In this document: positions 17,735 through 27,073 of the stretch, one piece after another
Layout of the letters: every line of letters starts with the position of its first letter
Numbering within the stretch: position 1 is the first letter of the stretch
Source of the DNA: an uncultured Pelagibacteraceae bacterium
GTDB taxonomy: Bacteria > Pseudomonadota > Alphaproteobacteria > Pelagibacterales > Pelagibacteraceae
Direction: 5' to 3'
NCBI GenBank assembly: GCA_902572605.1
Contig: CACGGD010000002.1
Coordinates: 124,001 to 188,000 of the forward strand
DNA: 64,000 bases
Position numbers and translations under genes: made by a program
The notes under the pieces: generated by a model
What the model saw: the letters and a program-made list of their open reading frames with translations, nothing else
Database searches by the model: none
What the model was told of the DNA's origin: nothing

Positions 17735-18430
17735 ATGAACTTTGAAAATAAATTAATATCAGGAGTGTTTATAAAAAGATATAAGCGTTTTTTTGTAGAT
17801 GTGCTAATTCAAAACAAGATAGTTACGGCCCATTGTCCTAATACTGGGTCAATGCGGGGTCTTTTAAAAGAAGGTAATAAAGTCTGGTTAAGTAAGTCGA
17901 ATAATCCAGGTAGAAAGTTAAAATATACTCTTCAAATTATTGAAGATAAGAAGTCAAAGGTTGGGGTAAATACACATTCAACGAATAAAATTTTTTTGAA
18001 TGCTTTACAAGACGGTCTAATAAAAGATTTTAATAAAGAAATTGAGATTAAACCAGAAGTAAAATTCGGTAATAATACCAGATTTGATTTTTTAATTACT
18101 AAAAAAAATTTTAAAGCTTTTATAGAAGTTAAGAATGTAACTTTAATGAGAAAAGCTTCAATCGCAGAGTTTCCAGACTCTGTTACATCAAGGGGGGCTA
18201 AGCATATTAATGAGCTACTTAAAGCAAGTAAAAGTGGTTATAAAATTTATATTGCTTTTATTATTCAGCGGGAAGATTGCAATCTGTGCACCATTGCGAG
18301 AGATATAGATCCTGAATATTCAGATTTACTATCTAAAGCTGTTAAGAAAAAACTAAACATACTTTCCTATGATTGTAAATTTTCATCAAAAGGAATAAAA
18401 GTAAATAAAAGAATAAAATTTAAAATTTAA
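17735..18430 (+). CDS. sfsA: SfsA family protein (sugar fermentation stimulation / nuclease-like)
   Basis: SfsA homologue with the characteristic N-terminus LISGVFIKRYKRFFVDVLI, then AHCPNTGSMRGLL near 33-45, RFDFLITKKNFKAFIEVKNVTL near 114-135 and FPDSVTSRGAKHINEL near 144-160, a PD-(D/E)XK-like core (D..EVK). The 231 residues are normal. The role is poorly defined, with nucleic-acid binding or nuclease activity reported for the family. It opens the plus-strand run to grxD and shares one nucleotide with map (TAATG). Confidence 0.93.
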   Translation: MNFENKLISGVFIKRYKRFFVDVLIQNKIVTAHCPNTGSMRGLLKEGNKVWLSKSNNPGRKLKYTLQIIEDKKSKVGVNTHSTNKIFLNALQDGLIKDFNKEIEIKPEVKFGNNTRFDFLITKKNFKAFIEVKNVTLMRKASIAEFPDSVTSRGAKHINELLKASKSGYKIYIAFIIQREDCNLCTIARDIDPEYSDLLSKAVKKKLNILSYDCKFSSKGIKVNKRIKFKI

Positions 18431-19185
18431 TGAAAGAAAGCACAAAAGAGTCTTTTGAAAAAACTAGAATAGCTGGATCAATAGCAGCTGGTGCGCTAGA
18501 TGAAGTGTCTAATATAATTAAACCCGGCATTACTACTGATGAAATTGATAAAATTTGTTATGAATATATAAATGATCATGGGGCCTATTCAGCACCATTA
18601 TTTTATAGAGGTTTTCCCAAATCATGTTGTACATCTCCTAATCATGTAGTTTGCCACGGAATTCCTTCAGATAAAATTTTAAAAGAAGGTGACATTCTGA
18701 ATGTAGATGTCACAGCTTATAAAGATGGTTGGCATGGAGATACTAGTAGAATGTTTGAAGTAGGTAAAATATCTGTAAAAGCAAAAAAATTAATTGATAC
18801 AACTTACGAGTCTATGATGAAAGGAATTAAGATATTAAAAGAAGGCATTCAATTAGGAGACATAGGTCATGCTATACAAAAGCATGTTGAAGCTCAAGGA
18901 TTTTCAGTTGTTCAAGATTTCTGTGGTCATGGTATTGGTCAATCATTTCATGAAGAACCAACTATTTTACATTATGGAAAAATGAGGACTGGAAAAAAAA
19001 TAAAGGCTGGTATGATTTTTACTATTGAACCCATGATCAACCTTGGTGATTACCAAACAAAAGTATTGAATGATGGCTGGACAGCAGTTACAAAAGATAA
19101 ATCTTTATCTGCACAATTTGAACATACTGTTGGTATAACAAAAGATGGATACGAAATTTTTACTCATTCACAAAAATTTAGTTAA
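18430..19185 (+). CDS. map: methionine aminopeptidase type I
   Basis: Cytosolic metalloprotease that removes the initiator methionine. Metal ligands of the family are visible: DILNVDVTAYKDGWHGDTSRMF (two Asp), GHGIGQSFHEEP (His), FTIEPMI (Glu) and SAQFEHTVGIT (Glu). The HVVCHGIPSD segment supplies the conserved substrate-side His. The 251 residues match type I without the N-terminal zinc-finger extension. The start codon overlaps the sfsA stop. Confidence 0.97.
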   Translation: MKESTKESFEKTRIAGSIAAGALDEVSNIIKPGITTDEIDKICYEYINDHGAYSAPLFYRGFPKSCCTSPNHVVCHGIPSDKILKEGDILNVDVTAYKDGWHGDTSRMFEVGKISVKAKKLIDTTYESMMKGIKILKEGIQLGDIGHAIQKHVEAQGFSVVQDFCGHGIGQSFHEEPTILHYGKMRTGKKIKAGMIFTIEPMINLGDYQTKVLNDGWTAVTKDKSLSAQFEHTVGITKDGYEIFTHSQKFS

Positions 19186-19194
19186 TCTATTAAA

Positions 19195-20493
19195 ATGATT
19201 GAAAGATATTCTAGAAAAGAACTTAAAGATATTTGGGAAGATTATAATAAATATTCTATTTGGTTAGATATCGAATTAGCAGCTGCTGAATCAATGGAAA
19301 AACTTAAGATTATTCCAAAAGGTGTTGTGAAAAAAGTTAAATCTAAAGCAAAAATTAATGTAAAAAGAATTCTAGATATTGAGAGCAAAGTAAAGCATGA
19401 TGTTATAGCATTTTTAACTTCTATAACAGAAAAAACTGGTAAAGAAGCAAGATACCTTCATAAAGGTATGACCTCTTCTGATGTTCTTGATACTTGCTTT
19501 AATTTACAATTAAAACAATCAGGTAATATTTTATTAAAAGATATAGATGAATTGTTAAAATCTTTAAAAAAACAAGCTATAAAACATAAATTTACTTTAT
19601 GCATTGGAAGAAGTCATGGTATTCACGCAGAGCCAATTACTTTTGGTTTAAAAATGTTAACTTTTTATCAAGAATTCTTAAGAAATAGAAAAAGACTTGA
19701 AAACTCAATTAAAGAAATATCAACATGTGCAATTTCTGGAGCAGTAGGAACTTTTGCAAATATTGATCCTCGAATAGAAAAATATGTTGCTAAAAAATTA
19801 AAACTTCAAATAGAACCTGTTTCAACTCAAATTATTCCAAGAGATCGACATGCACAATTCTTTTCAACTCTAGGAATCATCGCAAGCTCAATAGAAAGAC
19901 TAGCAGTGGAAATTAGACATTTACAAAGAACTGAAGTCTTGGAAGTTGAGGAGTTTTTTGGAAAAAAACAAAAAGGATCTTCGGCAATGCCTCATAAAAA
20001 AAATCCAATTTTAAGTGAAAACCTGACAGGTCTAGCAAGATTAATAAGATCAAGTGTAGTTCCAGCTTTAGAAAATGTTGCGTTATGGCATGAAAGAGAT
20101 ATTTCCCACTCTGCTGTGGAGAGAAATATTGGTCCAGACTCAACAACAGCTTTAGATTTTGCTCTTTGTAGATTAAATAATGTTATAAAAAATTTAAATA
20201 TTTATCCAAAAAATATGATAAAAAACTTAAATATCACTAATGGTATTATTTTTTCACAAAGAATTTTATTAGAGTTAACTAATTTTGGATTTACTAGAGA
20301 AGAATCCTATAAGATAGTTCAAAAAAATGCCATGAAGTCTTGGAATGAGAATTCCTCCTTTTATAAAAATATTGTTACTGATAAGAAAATTACAAACAAA
20401 ATACCTGTTAATAAGCTTAAAAAATTATTCAATTTTAGTTATCATACCAAAAAAATTAATATAATTTTCAGAAGAAGTTTAAAAAAAAAATAA
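19195..20493 (+). CDS. purB: adenylosuccinate lyase
   Basis: Fumarase/aspartase-superfamily lyase that acts twice in purine synthesis (SAICAR to AICAR and adenylosuccinate to AMP). The signature loop KQKGSSAMPHKKNPILSENLTGLARL is present near 259-284, with the catalytic His region GRSHGIHAEPITFG near 139-152 and TSSDVLDTCFNLQL near 87-100. The 432 residues are normal. It heads the purB-purC-purS-purQ-purL cluster on the plus strand. Confidence 0.96.
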   Translation: MIERYSRKELKDIWEDYNKYSIWLDIELAAAESMEKLKIIPKGVVKKVKSKAKINVKRILDIESKVKHDVIAFLTSITEKTGKEARYLHKGMTSSDVLDTCFNLQLKQSGNILLKDIDELLKSLKKQAIKHKFTLCIGRSHGIHAEPITFGLKMLTFYQEFLRNRKRLENSIKEISTCAISGAVGTFANIDPRIEKYVAKKLKLQIEPVSTQIIPRDRHAQFFSTLGIIASSIERLAVEIRHLQRTEVLEVEEFFGKKQKGSSAMPHKKNPILSENLTGLARLIRSSVVPALENVALWHERDISHSAVERNIGPDSTTALDFALCRLNNVIKNLNIYPKNMIKNLNITNGIIFSQRILLELTNFGFTREESYKIVQKNAMKSWNENSSFYKNIVTDKKITNKIPVNKLKKLFNFSYHTKKINIIFRRSLKKK

Positions 20494-20503
20494 AATTTAA
20501 ATA

Positions 20504-21295
20504 ATGAATAAAGGTAATAAACTATACGAAGGTAAAGCTAAAATTATCTACGAAACTAAAGATAAAAATTTAGTTATTCAACATTTTAAAGACGATGCAA
20601 CTGCTTTTAATAATTTAAAAAAATCAAAAGTAGAGGGTAAAGGTGTCTTAAATAATAGAATTTCAGAGTACATTTTAACTAATTTAACTCAATGTGGAAT
20701 AAAAACTCACTTGGTCAAAAGACTAAACATGAGAGAACAACTTATTAGAAAGGCGGAAATATTTCCTATTGAATTTATAGTCAGAAATATTGCTACAGGA
20801 TCTTTAACTAAAAGATTAGATATTTCTGAAGGGACTATATTAGAAAAACCTTTATTGGAGTATTGTTATAAGAAGGATGAACTACAAGACCCTATTGTTT
20901 CAAAAGAACATATTTATTCTTTTGGCTGGGCGACTGAAGAAGAAATAAAAGAAATAGATAAAACTACTTTAAGAATTAATGACTTATTGCTTGGACTGTT
21001 TAGAGGTATAGGAATAAAGTTGGTGGATTTTAAGATAGAGTACGGTAAGGCCTGGAATAAAGACACAGAACAAAAAGAAATCGTCCTCGCTGATGAAATT
21101 AGCCCTGATACCTGCCGATTGTGGGATGTAAAAACTGAAAAGAAATTAGACAAGGACAGATTCAGAAAAGATTTAGGAAATATTATTCAAGGATATCAAG
21201 AAGTAGCCAGAAGATTAGGTATTATGCCCGAAGAGACAAATATAAGTGAGGTAAACTTCGGCAAAGCTACTTCAATTAAATTTAAGAAAAAATAA
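20504..21295 (+). CDS. purC: phosphoribosylaminoimidazole-succinocarboxamide (SAICAR) synthase
   Basis: ATP-dependent ligase joining CAIR and aspartate. It begins KLYEGKAKIIYET, the family N-terminus, followed by HFKDDATAFN, then PIEFIVRNIATGSLTKRL near 86-103 and LADEISPDTCRLWD near 190-203. At 263 residues it is slightly longer than the E. coli enzyme because of the tail. It lies 10 nt after purB and ends 1 nt before the purS start. Confidence 0.96.
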   Translation: MNKGNKLYEGKAKIIYETKDKNLVIQHFKDDATAFNNLKKSKVEGKGVLNNRISEYILTNLTQCGIKTHLVKRLNMREQLIRKAEIFPIEFIVRNIATGSLTKRLDISEGTILEKPLLEYCYKKDELQDPIVSKEHIYSFGWATEEEIKEIDKTTLRINDLLLGLFRGIGIKLVDFKIEYGKAWNKDTEQKEIVLADEISPDTCRLWDVKTEKKLDKDRFRKDLGNIIQGYQEVARRLGIMPEETNISEVNFGKATSIKFKKK

Positions 21296-21296
21296 A

Positions 21297-21536
21297 TTGA
21301 AATTTTCAGTCACAGTTACATTAAAAAAAGATGTGTTAGATCCTCAAGGTAAAGTTGTACAAAACACCTTACAAAACCTTGGAATGGAGAATCTAAAAAG
21401 CATTAGGCAAGGAAAATATTTTGAGATTGAGTTAAATGATAATGATCAAATTAAAGCAGAGAAAAAAGTTGATGATATGTGTAAAAAACTTTTGGCTAAT
21501 TTGATCATAGAGGATTACAAGGTTAACAAGATTTAA
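21297..21536 (+). CDS. purS: phosphoribosylformylglycinamidine synthase subunit PurS (TTG start)
   Basis: Small bridging subunit of the three-part FGAM synthase (PurS-PurQ-PurL). The 79-residue sequence KFSVTVTLKKDVLDPQGKVVQNTLQNLGMENL is a clear PurS. The only start consistent with that conserved N-terminus is TTG at 21297, one nucleotide after the purC stop, so translation probably depends on coupling to purC. It ends in a TAATG overlap with purQ. Confidence 0.94.
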   Translation: MKFSVTVTLKKDVLDPQGKVVQNTLQNLGMENLKSIRQGKYFEIELNDNDQIKAEKKVDDMCKKLLANLIIEDYKVNKI

Positions 21537-22213
21537 TGAATTCATCGGTTATTGTTTTTCCAGGCTCAAATTGTGATAGAGATATTGCTTCTGCTTTAGA
21601 AAAATTCCAATTTAAAAACCAAATGGTTTGGCACAAAGAAACTAAACTACCCAAATCAGATTTAATTGTTGTTCCAGGTGGTTTCTCTTATGGAGATTAT
21701 TTAAGATCAGGAGCAATAGCAGGTAAATCACTGATAATTAATGAAGTTATTAAGGCAGCTAATCAAGGTTGTTTAGTTCTAGGTATTTGTAATGGTTTTC
21801 AAATATTGACTGAAACAGGATTGTTGAAGGGAGTATTATTGAGAAATAAAAATTTAAAATTCATTAACAAAGATGTGAATATTAAAGTCATTAACAATGA
21901 AACAAAATTTTCTAATAAATATAAAAAAGATCAAATTCTAAAAATTAATATTGCCCATAATGAAGGTAATTATTTTACAAATCCAAATCATTTAAAAGAC
22001 TTAAAAGATGAAAACTTAATAGCATTTAAATATTGCAATAAAAATGGAGTTATAAATGATGATTTTAATCCTAATGGTTCTTTAGAAAATATTGCAGGAA
22101 TATTTAATTCGAAAAAAAATATTTTAGGAATGATGCCTCATCCTGAAAGAATGGTTGATAACTTAATCTCTAATACAGATGGAGTAAATTTGTTTTCTAG
22201 TTTACTTAATTAA
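21536..22213 (+). CDS. purQ: phosphoribosylformylglycinamidine synthase subunit PurQ (glutaminase)
   Basis: Class I glutamine amidotransferase subunit that feeds ammonia to PurL. The triad is visible: nucleophile Cys in [10 protein letters not shown] near 81-90, then the C-terminal His/Glu in [11 protein letters not shown] near 200-210. N-terminal [13 protein letters not shown] is typical. The 225 residues agree with the stand-alone PurQ of the PurSQL system. The start codon overlaps the purS stop. Confidence 0.96.
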   Translation: MNSSVIVFPGSNCDRDIASALEKFQFKNQMVWHKETKLPKSDLIVVPGGFSYGDYLRSGAIAGKSLIINEVIKAANQGCLVLGICNGFQILTETGLLKGVLLRNKNLKFINKDVNIKVINNETKFSNKYKKDQILKINIAHNEGNYFTNPNHLKDLKDENLIAFKYCNKNGVINDDFNPNGSLENIAGIFNSKKNILGMMPHPERMVDNLISNTDGVNLFSSLLN

Positions 22214-22218
22214 AAATA

Positions 22219-24399
22219 ATGAAAATTACTAATCAAGTTGTAGAAAGTCATGGATTAAAGATAGAAGAATATTCTAATATAAAAAAACTTTTAAAAAGAG
22301 AGCCTAATTTATTAGAACTTGGAATTTTTTCTGCTATGTGGAATGAACACTGTTCCTACAAATCATCAAGAAAACATCTAAAAAATTTACCTACAAAAGG
22401 AAAACATGTTATTCAAGGCCCTGGTGAAAATGCGGGTGTGATTGATATTGGGGATAATGATGCAATTATTTTTAAAATTGAAAGTCATAATCACCCCTCT
22501 TATATAGAGCCCTATCAAGGAGCTGCTACAGGTGTTGGGGGAATACTGAGAGATGTTTTTACTATGGGTGCAAGACCTATAGCACTTTTGAATTCAATTC
22601 ATTTCGGTTCACCAAATCATTTTAAAACAAAAAGTTTATTAAATGGGGTTGTTTCAGGTATTGGAGGATACGGAAACTGTATAGGTATACCAACAGTTGC
22701 TGGAGAAACAAAATTTAATAGTACTTACAATGAAAATATTTTAGTAAATGCTATGGCTGTAGGTCATGCACAAAAAGATAAGATTTTTTACTCTAGAGCC
22801 AAAGGTCTGAATAAATCTGTTGTTTATGTTGGCTCTAAAACTGGGAGAGATGGTATTCACGGTGCTTCAATGGCTTCTGCAGAGTTTGATGAAAATTCTG
22901 AAGAGAAAAAACCTACCGTACAAGTAGGTGATCCTTTTACAGAAAAATTATTAATGGAAGCTTGTTTGGAGTTAATGAAAGATAACTCTATTATTTCGAT
23001 TCAAGATATGGGAGCTGCAGGATTAACTTCCTCTAGTGTCGAAATGGCTTCCAAAGGAGAATTAGGTATTGAAATTAATCTTGAGAAAGTTCCTTGCAGG
23101 GAAGAAAATATGACTCCCTATGAAATGATGTTATCTGAAAGTCAGGAGAGAATGTTGATCATTCTTGAAGATGGAAAAGAAAAACATGCAAAAGAAATAT
23201 TTAAAAAATGGGATCTTGATTTTGTAGTAATTGGAAAAACTACTAATACCAATAAGTTGACACTTAAGTTTAATAATATTGTTAAAGGAGAAATTCCTAT
23301 AAATGCATTAGCCTCTGAGGCACCTATTTATGATAGAAAATGGGTTAAAAAAAAATTAAGTAAAAGTAAATTTGATATTAAAAAATTAAAAAATATCAAG
23401 ATAGAAGAAGCTTTAATTAAAATTTTATCTTCAGCTAATCATTCAAATAAAAGATGGATCACTAGTCAATACGATCAAATGGTAATGTGTGACACAGTTC
23501 AAAAGTCAGGAGCTGATGCTGCAATAATAAGAATACATAACAAAAAAAAGGCAGTAGCTGTCTCAGTAGATTCATCTTCAAACTACTGTAAAGCTCATCC
23601 TTTAACTGGTGGAAAGCAAATTGTTTGTGAAAATTGGAGAAATTTAATTTCTGTGGGCGCTACTCCTATTGCAATAACTAATTGTTTAAATTTTGGCAAT
23701 CCTGAAAATCCAAAAATTATGGGTGAGTTTGCAGAATGTTTAATTGGTATTAAAGAATCGTGTGAATACCTAAATTACCCAGTAGTTTCAGGAAATGTAT
23801 CTTTTTATAATGGAACAAATAAAAAAAATATCTCACCAACTCCAGTCATTGGAGGTGTTGGTTTAATTCAAAAATTAAAAGAACCTATAGATCATCAATT
23901 TAAAAAAGATAACAGTAGCATAATTGTTGTTGGTAAAACTTTTGGTCATTTAGAACAAAGTGTTCTTTTAGAAGAAATTTACTCTATTACAGATGGTCAG
24001 CCACCAGAAATCAATTTGCTTAATGAAAAAAATAATGGAGAGAGTGTTTTGTCTATTATTAAAAATAATCTAGTTAACTCTGTTCATGATGTTTCAACTG
24101 GAGGTATATTAATTACTCTAGCTGAAATGTCCATGGGTAGTAATTATGGTGTTAAAATTAATAAACCTAAAAAATTAACAAATTTATTTAAATACTTTTT
24201 TGGAGAAGATCAGAGTAGGTATATTTTAGAAGTTGATAAAAATAATATTGAAAAAGTTGAGAAAATACTAAAAAATAACAACGTTTTTTACGAGAATATT
24301 GGTTCAACTCAAAAAGACTTTTTTGAAATTGAGAAGGAAATGAAAATCAATGTTAAAGAACTGTATAAAATTAACAATCAGTGGTATAATAATTATTAA
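22219..24399 (+). CDS. purL: phosphoribosylformylglycinamidine synthase subunit PurL
   Basis: ATP-dependent synthetase subunit that converts FGAR to FGAM. The 726 residues correspond to the short PurL that works with separate PurS and PurQ. Landmarks are [18 protein letters not shown] near 38-55, the ATP/metal loop [25 protein letters not shown] near 85-110, [15 protein letters not shown] and the repeated half with VHDVSTGGI near 628. It lies 5 nt after purQ and ends in TAATG overlap with bolA. Confidence 0.97.
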   Translation: MKITNQVVESHGLKIEEYSNIKKLLKREPNLLELGIFSAMWNEHCSYKSSRKHLKNLPTKGKHVIQGPGENAGVIDIGDNDAIIFKIESHNHPSYIEPYQGAATGVGGILRDVFTMGARPIALLNSIHFGSPNHFKTKSLLNGVVSGIGGYGNCIGIPTVAGETKFNSTYNENILVNAMAVGHAQKDKIFYSRAKGLNKSVVYVGSKTGRDGIHGASMASAEFDENSEEKKPTVQVGDPFTEKLLMEACLELMKDNSIISIQDMGAAGLTSSSVEMASKGELGIEINLEKVPCREENMTPYEMMLSESQERMLIILEDGKEKHAKEIFKKWDLDFVVIGKTTNTNKLTLKFNNIVKGEIPINALASEAPIYDRKWVKKKLSKSKFDIKKLKNIKIEEALIKILSSANHSNKRWITSQYDQMVMCDTVQKSGADAAIIRIHNKKKAVAVSVDSSSNYCKAHPLTGGKQIVCENWRNLISVGATPIAITNCLNFGNPENPKIMGEFAECLIGIKESCEYLNYPVVSGNVSFYNGTNKKNISPTPVIGGVGLIQKLKEPIDHQFKKDNSSIIVVGKTFGHLEQSVLLEEIYSITDGQPPEINLLNEKNNGESVLSIIKNNLVNSVHDVSTGGILITLAEMSMGSNYGVKINKPKKLTNLFKYFFGEDQSRYILEVDKNNIEKVEKILKNNNVFYENIGSTQKDFFEIEKEMKINVKELYKINNQWYNNY

Positions 24400-24629
24400 T
24401 GGCTCTTGCAGTAGAAGAAATTAAAAAACTTATAACCTCATCAATTCCAGATGCGTCAATAGAAATTAAAGATCTCATGGGTGATAACAATCACTATTCT
24501 GCTCTTATTAAGTCTAAAATGTTTTCTGGGTTAAGTAAAATTGAACAACATAAGTTAGTATATAAATCACTTAAGGGTAAAATGGGTAATGAATTACATG
24601 CTTTATCTATTACAACAGAAGAAAAATAA
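24399..24629 (+). CDS. bolA: BolA family protein
   Basis: Small BolA-fold protein of 76 residues (KLITSSIPDASIEIKDLMGDNNHYSALIKS, then SGLSKIEQHKLVYKSL, then LHALSITT), with the conserved His near the C-terminus. BolA proteins pair with CGFS-type monothiol glutaredoxins to handle [2Fe-2S] clusters. The next gene, joined by a TAATG overlap, is exactly such a glutaredoxin, so a shared complex is likely. It is transcribed at the end of the purine cluster, as in other alphaproteobacteria. Confidence 0.92.
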   Translation: MALAVEEIKKLITSSIPDASIEIKDLMGDNNHYSALIKSKMFSGLSKIEQHKLVYKSLKGKMGNELHALSITTEEK

Positions 24630-24946
24630 TGGAAATTAAAGAAAAGATAAAAAATTTAATTAATAGTAATGATGTTTGCCTATTTATGAAAGGAACTCCT
24701 GACTCTCCACAATGCGGTTTTTCAATGGCTGTATCAAATGTTCTTAAACATCTAAAAGTTAATTTTAATGGAGTTAATGTTTTGGAAGATGAAAATTTAA
24801 GACAAGGAATAAAAGAATTTAGTGATTGGCCTACTATACCCCAGCTATATATCAAAGGAGAATTTGTAGGTGGCTGCGATATAGTAAAAGAAATGTTTGA
24901 AAAAGGGGAGCTTTTAAATCTTTTGAAAGAAAAAAAAATAATTTAA
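24629..24946 (+). CDS. grxD: monothiol glutaredoxin, Grx4 type
   Basis: CGFS-class glutaredoxin of 105 residues, involved in Fe-S cluster storage or transfer rather than general disulfide reduction. The motif MKGTPDSPQCGFSM places the single active Cys in CGFS near residue 30, and WPTIPQLYIKGEFVGGCDIVKEM is the conserved glutathione-binding region. Partner of the upstream BolA gene. Its stop lies inside an A9/T8 inverted repeat and overlaps the converging methyltransferase stop by 4 nt. Confidence 0.96.
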   Translation: MEIKEKIKNLINSNDVCLFMKGTPDSPQCGFSMAVSNVLKHLKVNFNGVNVLEDENLRQGIKEFSDWPTIPQLYIKGEFVGGCDIVKEMFEKGELLNLLKEKKII

Positions 24947-24954
24947 TTTTTTTT
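24930..24954. terminator. A/T-only hairpin at convergent gene ends
   Basis: A run of A, then T, a 6-nt AATTTA loop, then A and eight T form a symmetrical 9-bp A/T stem around the overlapping stops of grxD and the converging methyltransferase gene. Read on either strand it ends in a T-run, so it could act as a bidirectional terminator. No G:C pairs, so efficiency is doubtful. Confidence 0.4.
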
Positions 24955-25686
24955 AATAAAGCATATATCTGAATTTTTTAAATTACCTTTGTAAGTTATT
25001 ATCTTATTTATACTATTTTGTAAATAAACCTGATCCTCATTTTTAATAATGTTTGAGTTAAATAGTTTTTTTTCTTTTATATTTTCTAAAACTTTATCAA
25101 CTAGAACGTGGTCTATATTTCTATTATAATCGTAGTAATTAGGATATTTAAAATCTTCAATAACATAAACTCCTCCTTTTTTTAAATATTTAAATAAAAC
25201 ATTTAAACTTATTAAAATATCACTTAAATAATGAGAACCATCATCAATTATTATATCAAAAAAATTTGAGTTGGAGTCTAAGTTTATATTTTGTAAAGTT
25301 TTTTGTAATTGATTTTGATTATTAATATCTAAACCATAAACTTTAATATTTTTAGAGGAATACAGAAATTTAGAAATATTAATATCAAAGCAATAAATAG
25401 TAGAATTTGGAAAATATTTTACAAATGAAGCTGCTGAAGCTCCTGCATAAGACCCTATTTCTAAGATTTTTATTTTTTTTTCTTTTAAATGTTTAAAATT
25501 CTGAATGTAAAATTCTGAAAATCCGTGCCCTCTATCTTGAGTTGTCTTAAAAATATTTGCTTTATCACTACCATAATAATGTAATAGCTCATCCAAATCA
25601 TCTCTATTAACATTGTCTGAATCAATGTTAATCTTTTTTTTAATTTTATATAAGATTTTTCTTTTAAATAAACTAAAGAAATTCAA
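24943..25686 (-). CDS. class I SAM-dependent methyltransferase
   Basis: Rossmann-fold methyltransferase of unknown substrate. Motif I is IKILEIGSYAGASAASFVKYF near 73-93, followed by TIYCFDINI and the acidic motif FFDIIIDDGSHYLSDILISLNVLFKYLKKGGVYVIED near 138-175. The GHGFSEFYIQNF segment before motif I resembles the sugar O-methyltransferase group found in antibiotic and polysaccharide clusters, so an envelope-sugar substrate is possible. It begins directly next to rpsD on the same strand and converges on grxD. Confidence 0.75.
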   Translation of the reverse strand: MNFFSLFKRKILYKIKKKINIDSDNVNRDDLDELLHYYGSDKANIFKTTQDRGHGFSEFYIQNFKHLKEKKIKILEIGSYAGASAASFVKYFPNSTIYCFDINISKFLYSSKNIKVYGLDINNQNQLQKTLQNINLDSNSNFFDIIIDDGSHYLSDILISLNVLFKYLKKGGVYVIEDFKYPNYYDYNRNIDHVLVDKVLENIKEKKLFNSNIIKNEDQVYLQNSINKIITYKGNLKNSDICFIKKN

Positions 25687-26304
25687 TTATCTAGAATAGT
25701 ATTCTATAACAAGGTTCGGCTCCATTATTATAGGATAAGGAACCTCTGCAAATTTTGGTACTCTGACTAATTTTGCAGTTTTATTTTTATCATCTAACTG
25801 TATGTATTCAGGCACATCTCTTTCTTTACTTTGAAGAGCACCATCTATAACAACTAATTTTTTTGATTTTTCTCTTACTTCAATCAAATCAGTTTCTTTT
25901 ACTAAATAGCTAGAAATATTAACTCTTTTTTTATTAACCTTAATATGTCCATGATTAATCATCTGTCTTGCAGAAAAAACTGTCGTAGCAAATTTCGCTC
26001 TATAAATTACTGTATCTAATCTACTTTCAAGTAATGCAATTAAATTTTCAGTTGTGTCACCTTTTTTAGCAAGAGCTTTTCTATAAATATTTCTAAATTG
26101 TCGTTCATTTATATTTCCGTAATAAGCCTTAAGTTTTTGTTTAGCTTGTAATTGAATTCCATAATCTGTAGGTTTCCCCTTTTTATTTTGTCCATGTTGT
26201 CCTGGAGGATACGCTCTTGAGTTAAAAGGACTTTTAGGTCTGCCCCAAAGATTGGCTTTTAACCTTCGGTCAACTTTATGTTTAGATTTAAGTCTTTTTG
26301 TCAT
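25687..26304 (-). CDS. rpsD: 30S ribosomal protein S4
   Basis: Primary 16S rRNA-binding protein that nucleates small-subunit assembly. The 205 residues open [30 protein letters not shown], lack the zinc-binding cysteines of some homologues and include the S4 RNA-binding domain [40 protein letters not shown] near 90-130. It stands alone, as rpsD often does in alphaproteobacteria, with a 40-nt gap to trmJ upstream. Confidence 0.97.
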   Translation of the reverse strand: MTKRLKSKHKVDRRLKANLWGRPKSPFNSRAYPPGQHGQNKKGKPTDYGIQLQAKQKLKAYYGNINERQFRNIYRKALAKKGDTTENLIALLESRLDTVIYRAKFATTVFSARQMINHGHIKVNKKRVNISSYLVKETDLIEVREKSKKLVVIDGALQSKERDVPEYIQLDDKNKTAKLVRVPKFAEVPYPIIMEPNLVIEYYSR

Positions 26305-26344
26305 ATTTAAATGATGAGTTTTTATAAGGTTTCAGGGGTAATTG

Positions 26345-27073
26345 TCAATTATGGTTAATATTTTTTTTGCTTAAAGAACTAATAATACTAGCTAAAATCC
26401 TCAATTCTTTGTCGTTGGGCTCTAATCTGTAAATTAAATTGTTAATATTCATTAACATAGAGTGTTTTTTTTCAGTTGGTACAAAAAAACTTTTTTTTTC
26501 AAGTAGTTTTTTAAGATGTAAAACTAAAGACGAAATTTTCTTTTTTGAAGAAATTTTTAAACTTTTTTTGTCTTTTTCAAATTTTTTAAAGTTTATTAAT
26601 TTAAATATCTCATAACATATTAAAGTTAAAGAGTGAGATAAGTTTAATGACTTAAATTTTTTTGAGGTTGGTATTTGTAAAACAAAATTTGATAAGGATA
26701 AATCATCATTTGATAAACCAGATGCTTCAGGGCCAAACATAAGTCCGAATCTTGTATTATTTTTTGATTTAATCATTTTTAAAAAATGATTAATAGAAAT
26801 ATGTCTCTTATTAATATCCCTTTTTCTTGCACTAAGGGATATAACTACATTAAAATCGTTAATCGCATCATAGGTACTGTTATAAATTTTTGCTTTTTTA
26901 AGAATATCATATGCTCCAACAGATGTAGCTTTAGCTTTATTATTTGACCAGGATTGTTTTGGGGACACTATGTGAAGTTTTGAAAATCCAAAATTTTTTA
27001 ATGATCTTGCACAAGCTCCTATGTTCTCACCAAGTTGAGGCTTTACTAAAATAAATCCAAATTTATTTTTCAT
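26345..27073 (-). CDS. trmJ: tRNA (cytidine/uridine-2'-O-)-methyltransferase TrmJ-like
   Basis: SPOUT-class RNA methyltransferase. The N-terminal FILVKPQLGENIGACARSLKNFGFSKLHIVSP is the TrmJ/LasT hallmark, with FGLMFGPEASGLSNDDL near 112-128 and FKSLNLSHSLTLICYEIF near 140-157 forming the AdoMet knot. TrmJ methylates position 32 of tRNAs in E. coli; the target here is inferred. Length 242 is normal. The start overlaps the end of cimA by 11 nt, implying coupling. Confidence 0.88.
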   Translation of the reverse strand: MKNKFGFILVKPQLGENIGACARSLKNFGFSKLHIVSPKQSWSNNKAKATSVGAYDILKKAKIYNSTYDAINDFNVVISLSARKRDINKRHISINHFLKMIKSKNNTRFGLMFGPEASGLSNDDLSLSNFVLQIPTSKKFKSLNLSHSLTLICYEIFKLINFKKFEKDKKSLKISSKKKISSLVLHLKKLLEKKSFFVPTEKKHSMLMNINNLIYRLEPNDKELRILASIISSLSKKNINHN

